A stretch of 64,000 bases of DNA from Deltaproteobacteria bacterium (lineage in GTDB: Bacteria > Desulfobacterota > Binatia > Binatales > Binataceae): contig JAFAHS010000266.1 in the NCBI GenBank assembly GCA_019237115.1, forward strand, positions 54,255 through 118,254, read 5' to 3'. Both the position numbers and the translations under genes were made by a program. The notes beneath the pieces are model-generated. The model was not told the origin of the DNA, did no database searches, and saw only the letters and a list, made by a program, of their open reading frames with translations. Below, in pieces: positions 17,805-26,710 of this stretch; position 1 is the first letter of the stretch, and each line of letters begins with the position of its first letter.

Positions 17805-19145
17805 TCAGCGCCCAGCCAGGCCGGGCCGAACCTCGGCCGGGGTCAGCGTCTCAACCGCCCGGCGGCTTGCGAAGATCGTCGCGGCTGCGTACAGAAGCAT
17901 CGCTGCCAGCGAAAGTTTCATCCAGCTCGCCCATCCGTAACGAGCCGCGATCGCAAGCATCAGTGGCGCGGAGATCGCAACCCATCCACGGCTGACGAGT
18001 CCGTAGAAGGCCCACCCGGTTGCCTGCAATGCCGGCGAGGTGTCTTCAAGCGTTTCGGAGTATTGAGCCGCCCACGGCACCGCGATCATCGCCAAAAAGC
18101 ACCCGAGCAAGGTGGCAACCACGATCATCACGTGGCGTGGCAACTCCCCGCCGAACCTCGGTATCCACCATGCCAACAGTAGCGCTGTCGCCACCGCGCC
18201 AATGGTCGAGATAGGCCTGCGCACTTGCAGGCGATCGGAAATCACCCCGACCACAATCAGGGCGCCCAGATTGCCCAGCCAGAAATAGGAGTTCATCCGA
18301 GCCGCGTCAGCGGGGGTGTAATGGAACGATTCCGTGAACATCAGGGGCCCGAAGGCCTGGATCGCGATGTACAGACAGAGGCTGATGGTAAAAGGAACCA
18401 CCATCAACCAGGGCTCGAAATGTCCAAGCAGCATCATAAATGCCTGGCGCGCGCTCGATGGCAGCTCTGCTGCGGTTGCGCTACGGCGGCCGGCAACCTC
18501 GAGGGCCGCCAACTCGGTCTGATAGATCTTCAACCGCAGCTCGGCACTCAGATCTCTCAGCCATAGAAAGATCGGTGCGTACATGACAATCGCGAGAAAT
18601 CCCATGATCCACATCTGCGATTGCCAGGTGTGGTAGATCGGAAGCGTCCAACCCGCGATGAAATTGCCCATGTAGTTGGATCCGACCGGACCGATCGTGA
18701 GCAAGCCGAAGGCTAACGCGCGGGTAAGGCGCGGCGACATGTCGCGCACCAGGGCCGCGCTCGCGCCCGCCATCAGCCCGGCCACGATCGACATCAGGGT
18801 CCGGATCGCCACGAACGACTTGATGCCGACGATAAGCAGGTTCGCAAAGACCAGCAGCGTGATGACCGCCAGACAAGCATCAAGAATCACGACCCGCCCG
18901 TAGCGATCGGCGAGTGGCCCCCCGAAGAATGCCGAGACGGCCCCAACCACAACCGCGAACGTGATGAAGTAGCCATACTGGATGTGGCTCATGTGCAGAT
19001 AGGGCAACAACAGCGGAAGAATCGGGGCGAGTTGAAACTCATAGCCCGTGAGGACCGCGGCGAGCACCGTGAGCAGGAGCAGGGTCCAGCGTTGCGCCCC
19101 GCGGGGATATTCTGTCAACGTCCGACTCTCGGCGAAGTGGGCCAT
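17805..19145 (-). CDS. MFS transporter
   Basis: 446 aa inner-membrane transporter with about 12 hydrophobic segments. The first helix is WTLLLLTVLAAVLTGYEF (~20-37). Between TM2 and TM3 lies the MFS signature GGPLADRYGRVVILD (~75-89), and the equivalent loop in the second half reads GVISDRLQVRRPI. A charged central loop (~200-240, RLKIYQTELAALEVAGRR) separates the halves. GGAG precedes the ATG by about seven bases. Substrate not predictable; an aromatic or organic acid would suit the neighbourhood. Confidence 0.9.
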   Translation of the reverse strand: MAHFAESRTLTEYPRGAQRWTLLLLTVLAAVLTGYEFQLAPILPLLLPYLHMSHIQYGYFITFAVVVGAVSAFFGGPLADRYGRVVILDACLAVITLLVFANLLIVGIKSFVAIRTLMSIVAGLMAGASAALVRDMSPRLTRALAFGLLTIGPVGSNYMGNFIAGWTLPIYHTWQSQMWIMGFLAIVMYAPIFLWLRDLSAELRLKIYQTELAALEVAGRRSATAAELPSSARQAFMMLLGHFEPWLMVVPFTISLCLYIAIQAFGPLMFTESFHYTPADAARMNSYFWLGNLGALIVVGVISDRLQVRRPISTIGAVATALLLAWWIPRFGGELPRHVMIVVATLLGCFLAMIAVPWAAQYSETLEDTSPALQATGWAFYGLVSRGWVAISAPLMLAIAARYGWASWMKLSLAAMLLYAAATIFASRRAVETLTPAEVRPGLAGR

Positions 19146-19428
19146 AGACGTCTCCGCCGTGTAAACGCGGTGGTGCCGGCAGCAGCGGACATCATCGCGT
19201 CATGCCACGGTTAGCCTTCCCAGTACTCCGATCGGTTCGGATAATCAAAAGGCCATCCGTCAAGCGGGTTCGCTGGACCAAACTGCCCGGGTGGTGTCCG
19301 GAGATGCCGGATGGTGCACAAAGGATCGAAGGGGTATAGATGTTGGTCAGCCCCCGGTCGCGGTCGGAATTGCGAAGGGAAATCGTCGAGCGGCTCCAAA
19401 GACGCTCCGGCCTCCCTCGGATGACAAT

Positions 19429-19872
19429 ATGAAATGGACTGCGAGAGCGATGCTTCGAGTGGCGCCATGGGTGGCTGCGCTCGCGATCCTTGCTCCAACC
19501 GCTGCGCGCGCGCAGTTCGGTGCGATGGCGTTGCCGATTAACACCACGCTGGTGATCTCGAAGCCTTCCCCCATGCAGATATACGACGGGCAAACCATCG
19601 TCACGCTGGGGCTGGGTGCCACGGAATACAAATTCCTGCTCAACGACGCATACGTGGACCACCCGCGGATTCGATGGCCTGACATCTGGGAGCAGGTGCG
19701 TACGCACCGTCCGAATTTCGTGCTGCAGGGGCCGCACAGCGACGAAATCGAGCACCTGGCACCGGGAGAGATGGTCACGGTTAAGGCCATGTTTGCGCCG
19801 CTTGATCGAACCTTCGAGATAGTCTTCACCGAGCCAGGACAAGGACCCTTCGAGCCCAAGACACATTACTAG
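19429..19872 (+). CDS. Secreted hypothetical protein
   Basis: 147 aa from ATG 19429. An N-terminal signal peptide (TARAMLRVAPWVAALAILAP, then ARAQF) suggests cleavage after Ala in ARA. The mature part, ~118 aa, has no cysteine and no recognisable motif (MQIYDGQTIVTLGLGATEYK, MVTVKAMFAPLDRTFEIVFT) and is predicted mostly beta. The open frame extends 46 codons upstream but looks non-coding there. Divergent from the MFS gene. Function unknown. Confidence 0.6.
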   Translation: MKWTARAMLRVAPWVAALAILAPTAARAQFGAMALPINTTLVISKPSPMQIYDGQTIVTLGLGATEYKFLLNDAYVDHPRIRWPDIWEQVRTHRPNFVLQGPHSDEIEHLAPGEMVTVKAMFAPLDRTFEIVFTEPGQGPFEPKTHY

Positions 19873-20180
19873 GGCAAATCTCTTCTGCGGCTGGCAGAGG
19901 TCGCGGGCCTCAAGTGCTCGACGACCACACCTGGCAGAGAATGGAATCAATCTGCGAGTGCGTTTTCGGCTTCGGAGCCGCGGGCAGGGCTGCCACCCTT
20001 GAAAGCCAGGCTCCGAACGCGCTGATAACTCAGGCCGCCGCGCGACTCACAAGCTGCTGATACAAATCGCCCGAGAGCATCGCTGGACTTTTTGGCCAGT
20101 TCGGAGTTTTGAGTTAGTGACGGACGCTCGGGAACTGTTTTACGAAGGACCGGGTCTTTCGAAGTAGGATTAAGAAAGAG
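19873..20180. other. Intergenic region upstream of acyl-CoA synthetase
   Basis: 308 bases with no supported gene. A 96-codon minus-strand frame crosses it and the start of the next gene, but has unlikely composition. The only structure I can point to is the palindrome at 20143-20161. Confidence 0.4.
20143..20161. promoter_or_regulatory. 19-bp near-perfect palindrome upstream of acyl-CoA synthetase
   Basis: CGAAGGACC and GGTCTTTCG face each other around a central G with a single mismatch. The site ends 19 bases before the ATG at 20181, a position typical for a repressor operator. No regulator gene is adjacent, so the binding protein is unknown. It could also form a short hairpin in the leader RNA. 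Confidence 0.35.
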
Positions 20181-22316
20181 ATGAACAACCATCACCCAAC
20201 CGTGAAGAACATCCTGGAACGGGCGCGGGCAGCGCAACGGGTCGCTCTTTCCGCAGCCGACTGCGCCGAGCTTTGCCGAGCGTACGAGATTCCCATTCCG
20301 TCACAGGCGCTCGCTTCCTCAGCAGCGGAGGCGGTCGAGGTCGCCAAAGAAATTGGTTACCCAGTCGCCTTGAAGATTTCCTCTCCCGAGATTCAGCACA
20401 AAACCGATGTGGGCGGCGTCGCGCTTAACCTCGGCGACGTTTCCGCGGTTGAAACTTCGTTTAAGTCGCTGATCGCGAGGGCGAAAGGCGCTCGGCCCGA
20501 GGCCCACCTCGACGGCGTACTGGTTCAGAAGATGGTGGCGGGCGGCGGTATCGAACTGATCGTCGGTGCATCCACCGACCCGAGCTTTGGAAAGTTGGTC
20601 GCATTCGGGGTCGGCGGGGTGATGGTGGAGACCTTAAGTGACATTACCTTTCGCCTGGCGCCGGTGACCATCCCCGAAGCTCGCTCGATGCTCGACGCAA
20701 TCCGCAGCAAGGAAGTTCTGAACGGCTTGCGCGGCGGGGAAGCGGCGAACCGTGACGCACTGACGGCGCTGGTGCGGAACGTGTCTCTGCTGGTGCAGGA
20801 CTTTCCCGAAATAGCCGAGGTGGATCTGAACCCGGTATTCGCCTCGCGCACTGGCGCAACCGCCGCCGATGTCCGGGTCCTGCTTGATTTCGACCCGCCG
20901 CCCGTACGTTTTCGTCCTTCGCAAGACGAAATACTGCGCGCCATGAACCGCATCATGCGCCCCGACTCGGTCGCGGTCATCGGCGCGTCAGCCGAGGATG
21001 GGAAGATTGGCAACTCAGTTCTGAAAAACCTGATCAACGGCGGCTACCAGGGCCGCATCATTCCAATCCATCCGAGCCTCGACTCGGTGCTTGGTCGCAG
21101 GGCCTTTCGCAGCATCAAGGAGGTTCCCGAGCGCGTCGACGTGGCGGTTTTCGCGATCCCGGCGCGCCTGGTGGCACCGGTGCTTGCCGAATGCGGCCAA
21201 AAGTCGGTCGCCGGCGCGGTTCTGATCCCGTCAGGCTTCGCCGAGACCGGCAATGTCGATATGCAGCGCGAGGTGGTCGCGGTCGCGCGTGAGCACAACA
21301 TCCGCCTGATGGGGCCCAACATCTACGGCTTTTACTACACGCCGAAGAACCTGTGCGCGACTTTCTGTACCCCTTACGACGTGAAGGGGAAGGTCGCATT
21401 GTCGTCGCAAAGCGGTGGGGTCGGCATGGCGATCCTGGGATTTAGCCGATCCACGAAGATGGGAGTGTCGGCCATTGTGGGCCTGGGCAACAAAGCCGAT
21501 ATCGATGAAGACGACCTGCTGACCTTCTTCGAGAAAGATCCCGACACCGAGGTCGTCGCGATGCACGTCGAGGATCTCAAGGACGGCCGCTCCTTCGCGG
21601 AAGTTGCGAGACGAGTCTCGGTCAAGAAGCCGGTTATCGTGCTCAAGGCTGGACGCACCGCAGCGGGTGCGCGTGCCGCGCGCTCCCACACCGCGGCGTT
21701 GGCCGGTAACGATCGCATCTACGATGATGTATTGCGCCAATCCGGTGTGGTTCGCGCACAGAGCCTTAACGACATGCTTGAGTTTGCCCGTTGTATTCCC
21801 ATGCTGCCGACGCCCGCCGGCGAGAATGTGCTGATCATTACCGGAGCCGGCGGTTCCGGGGTGCTGCTGGCAGATGCCTGCGTTGACAATGGACTCAAGC
21901 TGATGGAGATGCCCGCGGACCTTGACCAGGCGTTTCGCAAATTCATTCCGCCATTCGGCGCCGCGGGAAATCCGGTCGACATTACCGGCGGTGAGCCGCC
22001 CGCGACTTATCAAAATGCCATCCGACTCGGACTCACGGACCCTCGCGTGCATTCGCTGGTGCTTGGCTACTGGCACACCATAATCACTCCACCGATGGTC
22101 TTTGCGAAACTCACCGCGCAGGTTGTCGAGGAACAGCGCCGCCAGGGAATAGACAAGCCGGTGGTGGCTTCGCTGGTCGGGGACGTCGAGGTGGAAGAGG
22201 CGTGTGCCTACCTGTTCGAGAGGCAGATCCCCGCCTATGCGTATACCACCGAAAAGCCGGTCGTGGTTCTCGGGGCGAAATACAAATGGGCCCGGGGTGC
22301 GGGCACTTTCGGCTGA
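20181..22316 (+). CDS. Acyl-CoA synthetase, NDP-forming (acetate-CoA ligase/Pat-like)
   Basis: 711 aa ADP-forming acyl-CoA synthetase, interconverting acyl-CoA + ADP + Pi with acid + ATP + CoA. The ATP-grasp (beta-like) domain comes first (~25-235: PVALKISSPEIQHKTDVGGV, VLVQKMVAGGGIELIVGAST). It is followed by the CoA-binding Rossmann domain (~255-, PDSVAVIGASAEDGKIGNS) and the ligase domain with SSQSGGVG and the phospho-accepting His in RSHTAALAGND. This beta-alpha order is the reverse of archaeal ACD. No acetyltransferase domain is attached. A GYD-domain gene follows 82 bp downstream. Confidence 0.92.
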   Translation: MNNHHPTVKNILERARAAQRVALSAADCAELCRAYEIPIPSQALASSAAEAVEVAKEIGYPVALKISSPEIQHKTDVGGVALNLGDVSAVETSFKSLIARAKGARPEAHLDGVLVQKMVAGGGIELIVGASTDPSFGKLVAFGVGGVMVETLSDITFRLAPVTIPEARSMLDAIRSKEVLNGLRGGEAANRDALTALVRNVSLLVQDFPEIAEVDLNPVFASRTGATAADVRVLLDFDPPPVRFRPSQDEILRAMNRIMRPDSVAVIGASAEDGKIGNSVLKNLINGGYQGRIIPIHPSLDSVLGRRAFRSIKEVPERVDVAVFAIPARLVAPVLAECGQKSVAGAVLIPSGFAETGNVDMQREVVAVAREHNIRLMGPNIYGFYYTPKNLCATFCTPYDVKGKVALSSQSGGVGMAILGFSRSTKMGVSAIVGLGNKADIDEDDLLTFFEKDPDTEVVAMHVEDLKDGRSFAEVARRVSVKKPVIVLKAGRTAAGARAARSHTAALAGNDRIYDDVLRQSGVVRAQSLNDMLEFARCIPMLPTPAGENVLIITGAGGSGVLLADACVDNGLKLMEMPADLDQAFRKFIPPFGAAGNPVDITGGEPPATYQNAIRLGLTDPRVHSLVLGYWHTIITPPMVFAKLTAQVVEEQRRQGIDKPVVASLVGDVEVEEACAYLFERQIPAYAYTTEKPVVVLGAKYKWARGAGTFG

Positions 22317-22398
22317 GCTTCGGCAAACTTGATTTAACACGGGACCAGCGGGAAGCTCTGGGCTTGGCAAGGCTATCCGGGCTCAGGAGGTGGAAATA

Positions 22399-22707
22399 AT
22401 GCCGACCTACATCCTGCTCAGTTCGCTGACTCCCGAGGGCAGTCAGACTCTCCACAAGGATCCCGAGCGGCTCGATGCGGTGAACAAGGAGATCTCGGAG
22501 TTCGGTTGCAAGGTCGTGACGCAATACGCCGTGCTGGGCGGTTACGATTTTGTGACGATTGTGGACGCACCGGACAATGAGACCGTCGCGCATCTGTCAG
22601 TCGATCTGTCGTCGCGCGGCACGGTCAAGATAACGACGCTGCCGGCGATACCCGTCGTCGAACTGAAGGCCAAGCTCAAGGGTCCCAGACAGATGGGTAA
22701 GCGTTGA
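22399..22707 (+). CDS. GYD-domain protein
   Basis: A 102 aa protein of the GYD family (dimeric alpha-beta barrel-like fold), named for the GGYD motif seen here in YAVLGGYDFVTIVDAP. The start MPTYILLSSLTPEG and the strand SVDLSSRGTVKITTLPAIPV are typical. Biochemical role is not established for the family. ATG 22399 follows AGGAGG by nine bases. It lies 82 bp behind the acyl-CoA synthetase and is likely cotranscribed with it. Confidence 0.88.
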   Translation: MPTYILLSSLTPEGSQTLHKDPERLDAVNKEISEFGCKVVTQYAVLGGYDFVTIVDAPDNETVAHLSVDLSSRGTVKITTLPAIPVVELKAKLKGPRQMGKR

Positions 22708-22944
22708 TCCAAAGAGAACGTCGAACCTGTCCTCGAAAATCCGCTCCGTACCAGACCCACCATTGCCGGCAGGGGCGACGCCGGGGCATATCCAATCAAG
22801 TCTTCCAGATATACCGGCCGCTCAAAGCCTGGGACACGGACGGAGTCTGGAAGGCCAGCACCGGTGAATCCGATATAGCGCAGGGTCCTGCTGCTTGCTT
22901 TGCCCCGCTGTCGGCCGAGCAATGGTTCCCCGAACCCGGATTGC

Positions 22945-24153
22945 CTACTGCAGCACACCCGCAGTGAGAAGTTCACCTATACGTTCTTCGTCGTAACCCA
23001 GGATGGATTGAAGAACGTACTGGTTATCGCCGCCTACGATAGGTGCGGGCCGCGAGATTGAAGCCGGGGTGCGCGAAAGAACAAACCGCGAGCCTTCGAT
23101 TACGGTCTTGCCGCAAGCGGGGTGATCGATTTCGATGAGATACCCTCGGCTGGCCAATTGCTCGTCCTGGGAAACCCCCTTGCTGTCCTTGACGGCAGCC
23201 GCCGGAACGCCCGCGCCCTGGAGCAAGAGCTCCGCCGCGTCAGCCGACCGGCTGCTCGTCCAGGCTCCGATGATTTGATCAAGTTCGCCCCGGTTGAGTT
23301 GACGGTCGGGCAACGTCGCAAAGCTCTTGCTGTTCACCAGGTCGTCCCGGGCCATCACGGCGCACAATCGGCGCCAATGTTCCTCGCTCAGGCAGGCAAT
23401 CGCCACCCAGCAATCGTTGCCGAGAGCCGGATAGACACCATGAGGAGCATAATTGGGGTCGTCGTTTCCGACGCCCTGGCTCATTCGCCCGTTGGCGGCA
23501 CAATCAAGCAGCGCAGGCGAAAGAAAATGCAGAGCAGATTCTGCCTGAGCCTGATCAATGTACTGTCCTTTGCCCGTGCGCTTGCGGTAGTCGAGGGCCG
23601 CAAGGACCGCGACTGCGCCGAAGCGGGGCGCCACGTAATCGGTGTAGGCACCGAAAGGCCCCGAGGGCGCCCGGTCCGGCCACCCGCAGAGATTGTAGAA
23701 ACCCGAGACCGCTGCCGCCATGGTGCCAAATCCGGTGAAGCCTGACAGCGGACCGGTCTGGCCCATCAGGCATGAACTCAGCATGATCAGGTCGGGTTTG
23801 ATGACCCGCAAAGAGTCATAGTCAAGCCTCCAGGCGCGCATCGCCTTTGGTGAAAACGACTCGCACACCACGTCCGCCCATCGCACCAGGTCGAGTACCA
23901 CCTCGCGCGCCTCGGGTTTGCTCAAGTCGAGTCCAAGCCCCAGCTTTCCCGCGTTGTAGGTGCCGAACAGACCCGAACCGTCGTGGGCAGGCTGATTGTT
24001 TTTAAAAGGACCAACCGTACGGGCACCGTCGACTCGGTTGGCTGATTCGATTCGGACTACCGTCGCCCCGTAGTCGGCAAGGGCCCTGGTGGTACCCGGG
24101 CCCGCCAGCGCCCACATGAAGTCCAATACTCTTACGTCCTCGAGCGGTAACAT
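22945..24153 (-). CDS. CaiB/BaiF (class III) CoA-transferase, copy 1
   Basis: 402 aa. Class III CoA-transferases move CoA between acids through a mixed anhydride on a conserved Asp. Family marks are LEDVRVLDFMWALAGPGTT, LADYGATVVRIES, the catalytic Asp near residue 170 in GAYTDYVAPRFGAVA, and GKGQYIDQAQAES. The start overlaps the stop of the next CoA-transferase (TGATG), so the two are translationally coupled and may form a heteromer. GTG 24156 is an alternative start. It is the last gene of a run that includes an amidohydrolase and a P450. Substrate unknown. Confidence 0.9.
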   Translation of the reverse strand: MLPLEDVRVLDFMWALAGPGTTRALADYGATVVRIESANRVDGARTVGPFKNNQPAHDGSGLFGTYNAGKLGLGLDLSKPEAREVVLDLVRWADVVCESFSPKAMRAWRLDYDSLRVIKPDLIMLSSCLMGQTGPLSGFTGFGTMAAAVSGFYNLCGWPDRAPSGPFGAYTDYVAPRFGAVAVLAALDYRKRTGKGQYIDQAQAESALHFLSPALLDCAANGRMSQGVGNDDPNYAPHGVYPALGNDCWVAIACLSEEHWRRLCAVMARDDLVNSKSFATLPDRQLNRGELDQIIGAWTSSRSADAAELLLQGAGVPAAAVKDSKGVSQDEQLASRGYLIEIDHPACGKTVIEGSRFVLSRTPASISRPAPIVGGDNQYVLQSILGYDEERIGELLTAGVLQ

Positions 24154-25394
24154 CACACTATCTCTCTTTGCGCCAGGTCCCGGATCTGCTCTGCGGACAG
24201 TCGCAACTCGCGGGAGTAAACCTCAAAGTTGTGTTCGCCCACCAGCGGCGGGCGGCGCCGGTAGATGATCGGTGTTTCGCTGAACCTGGCGAATGGCCCC
24301 GGATAGGGAAACGCACGTCCCAGCTCCGGATGTTCGAGCACCCGCCAGTATTGACGCGCTTCCAGTTGCGGACTGGCAAGAACCTCGCCTACGGTTGCGA
24401 CCGGAGCGATCAGCAATCCCCGCTCAAGCGCGAGGCTGAACAGCTCGGCTTTGGTTCGGCTGGCAAGAAAACCCGCAATCAGACCAACCACCCGCTCATA
24501 TTCCTGCATCGGCTCCTCGCCGCTCGCGAGCAATGCCCCGTAGCTGATCCAATCTTTGTCGCGGGTTGCGATATCACATCGTTTCTCTTCGTACAGGCAA
24601 TTCATGAGCCTCTGGCTGAACACGCCAAGCTGGCGCCCGAACAGAAAGACCAGCGTGACGAAGGCGTCCTTTGCCCGCCACACCAGGGGAACTCGCATGG
24701 CTCCCACTTTCACTCCTCCCGCCATGCGGCGCGACTCGTCGGCCTGCAGCCGGTATGCCAGGTTGTTGGCCTGGGTCGCCAAGGTCACCGACTGCTGCGC
24801 GGACACATCGACGTGCTGTCCGGTGCCGGAGCGGTTGCACTCGTGATTAGCCACCAGCGCTCCCACGGCCGCGTCGCCGCAGGCATGAAGATAAGCCTGC
24901 GGCACGCTGAGGCGAACCGGCGCCCGGTCTTCATCGCCATACAGTAGTAACGGTCCGCCCATGGCAAGAATTACCAGGTCGCTGTCTGCGTAGGCGGCCT
25001 TGGGACCAGCCTGGCCGAACGGGGTTATCGAAACATGTATCAGCTCGCGGTTGTGGGCTGCCAGATCCGCGTAACCAAGCCGACGCTCGTTGAGGTAGCC
25101 GGGATCGTACGATTCGATTAGAAACCGCGCTCCCGCGACCAGTCGATAAAGCAGTTCTCTCCCCCGGTCGGTTTCCAGGTTGAGAGTGATGCTTCTTTTG
25201 TTGCGGTTGTACGCCCACCAGTAAATCGAACGATTGGGATCTGCTCGATCTTCAAAAAAGGGTGCCAGCTGCCGAGCCGACGAACCGCCCGGCGGCTCAA
25301 TCTTGATGACGTCCGCACCCAGATCGCCCAGGATCTGGCCACAGAGGAACCCTCGCTCGGTAGTCAGATCGAGCACTCGGTATGGACTTAGCAT
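24153..25394 (-). CDS. CaiB/BaiF (class III) CoA-transferase, copy 2
   Basis: 413 aa class III CoA-transferase: YRVLDLTTERGFLCGQILGD, LGADVIKIEPPGGSSARQLA, KRSITLNLETDRGRELLYRL, the catalytic Asp in the LHACGDAAVGALVANHECN region, and GTGQHVDVSAQQSV. It is transcribed just before copy 1 and its stop overlaps that gene's start. The two differ strongly, consistent with non-identical subunits such as those seen in some benzylsuccinate and bile-acid CoA-transferases. The amidohydrolase lies 54 bp upstream. Confidence 0.9.
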   Translation of the reverse strand: MLSPYRVLDLTTERGFLCGQILGDLGADVIKIEPPGGSSARQLAPFFEDRADPNRSIYWWAYNRNKRSITLNLETDRGRELLYRLVAGARFLIESYDPGYLNERRLGYADLAAHNRELIHVSITPFGQAGPKAAYADSDLVILAMGGPLLLYGDEDRAPVRLSVPQAYLHACGDAAVGALVANHECNRSGTGQHVDVSAQQSVTLATQANNLAYRLQADESRRMAGGVKVGAMRVPLVWRAKDAFVTLVFLFGRQLGVFSQRLMNCLYEEKRCDIATRDKDWISYGALLASGEEPMQEYERVVGLIAGFLASRTKAELFSLALERGLLIAPVATVGEVLASPQLEARQYWRVLEHPELGRAFPYPGPFARFSETPIIYRRRPPLVGEHNFEVYSRELRLSAEQIRDLAQREIV

Positions 25395-25448
25395 GGGGGT
25401 GCCATCTTCCTCGACTCGCTTCCGGCTTCGGGGAAATCCGTCTGCGTC

Positions 25449-26570
25449 CTAGAGTTTGTAAAAGTCGCGCGCGTTTTTGGACAGAATCTTTTCCACGGAC
25501 GCGGGGGGCAAATCCTTCAAATGCTCGCGCAGGCTGGCGACCGGATGAACGAACCCCTCGGCGTGAGGGTAGTCAGAACCGATGAAGAATTTATCGTCGC
25601 CTGCGAATTGCACTACGTACTTGAACATCCGTTCTTCGGGGTCCCCGCTGATCCAGATGTTACGCGCGAAGTACTCCGATACCGGGCGCTTCATCGCGGA
25701 GGTATGGCCCATATAGCGGTAGCGGTAGTCAATCCGCTCGAGCCATTCGCCCACCCATCCCGCCATCGCTTCGATGGTACCCACCCGCAAGCGGGGAAAG
25801 CGCTCGAAGACTCCGTCGATCACCATGGTGGTGAGCACTTGTCGGGGGTCCTGCAACAAATTCATCGTGAAGTACATCAAACCGGGCTTGGGATCGCGAT
25901 AAAAGTCACTGCCCATGTAGTGATGGTGCGAAACCACGTGCAGCCCGACCGTCAGGTCAAGGTCCTGCGCCGTCGCCCATACCGGATCGAAATCCGGGTG
26001 GCCAAAGCTCTTGCCCTTAATCGGCATGGCCGCGACGAATGCGCTTCGACATCCCAGTTTTGCCACGCGCGCGAGTTCCTTGACCGCGAGCGCGGGTTCA
26101 CGAATGGAAACATGCGCCGCAGGAAAAAGACGCTGCCGATGGCTCGCGACCAGGTCGAAAGCCCAGCGGTTGTAAGCGCGACACAGAGCGTCGGCCAGTT
26201 CCGCATCGGCCACCTCGCCTTCCCAGATGATTCCAAGGCTCGGATAGATGACCTGACTGGCAATTCCTTCGGCGTCGAGAAAGCGCGTACGCGCGCCCAT
26301 GTCTTGCCAATCCGAACTGTAGGCGGTGTACCGGTCGAAGGTGCTGATCGTCCCACCCTCCTCCTTTTGCCCATAACCGCTGAGGATGCCAAGCACTTCC
26401 TCGACATCGCGCAGCCTCATCGGCTTGCCGTCCACCAGCATCGCTCGCTTGTGGGTCACCGGGTCGGTTGCAATCCTGACGGCGCGCTCACGAAAGCGCG
26501 GTTCGACGTGCTCCTCGAACAGATCGAGCGGCTCCATGAAGTGGCTGTCCCCATCAACGACGCCAACCAT
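25449..26570 (-). CDS. Amidohydrolase 2 family protein (ACMSD-like), copy 1
   Basis: A 373 aa metal-dependent TIM-barrel hydrolase or decarboxylase. The N-terminal metal motif reads VVDGDSHFMEP, with Asp-Ser-His where relatives have HxH. TVGLHVVSHHHYMGSDFY carries further ligands and IGSDYPHAEGF the C-terminal Asp. These proteins often decarboxylate or hydrate ring-cleavage products. The start is ATG 26570 with GGAGG eight bases upstream. The same open frame runs back to 27224, but that part is antisense to the P450 and is not coding. It sits between the P450 and the CoA-transferase pair. Confidence 0.88.
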   Translation of the reverse strand: MVGVVDGDSHFMEPLDLFEEHVEPRFRERAVRIATDPVTHKRAMLVDGKPMRLRDVEEVLGILSGYGQKEEGGTISTFDRYTAYSSDWQDMGARTRFLDAEGIASQVIYPSLGIIWEGEVADAELADALCRAYNRWAFDLVASHRQRLFPAAHVSIREPALAVKELARVAKLGCRSAFVAAMPIKGKSFGHPDFDPVWATAQDLDLTVGLHVVSHHHYMGSDFYRDPKPGLMYFTMNLLQDPRQVLTTMVIDGVFERFPRLRVGTIEAMAGWVGEWLERIDYRYRYMGHTSAMKRPVSEYFARNIWISGDPEERMFKYVVQFAGDDKFFIGSDYPHAEGFVHPVASLREHLKDLPPASVEKILSKNARDFYKL

Positions 26571-26710
26571 ACCGGGTTCCTCCACTGTGCTAGTACCTTG
26601 TCTCTGTACTCCTGCTACGGGATCGACGGCAACCGAAGCAATTCTCACCACCCGGGATCCGCCCGACTGGTGTCTCTTCGTTGTGGTTTCGAATTCTGCG
26701 AAAGGCTGAT

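Noticed and set aside
19947..20237. 96-codon minus-strand frame
   Set aside because: No family resemblance, and it runs into the start of the acyl-CoA synthetase.
21231..22370. 379-codon open frame on the minus strand
   Set aside because: Lies fully opposite the acyl-CoA synthetase and shows no recognisable domain.
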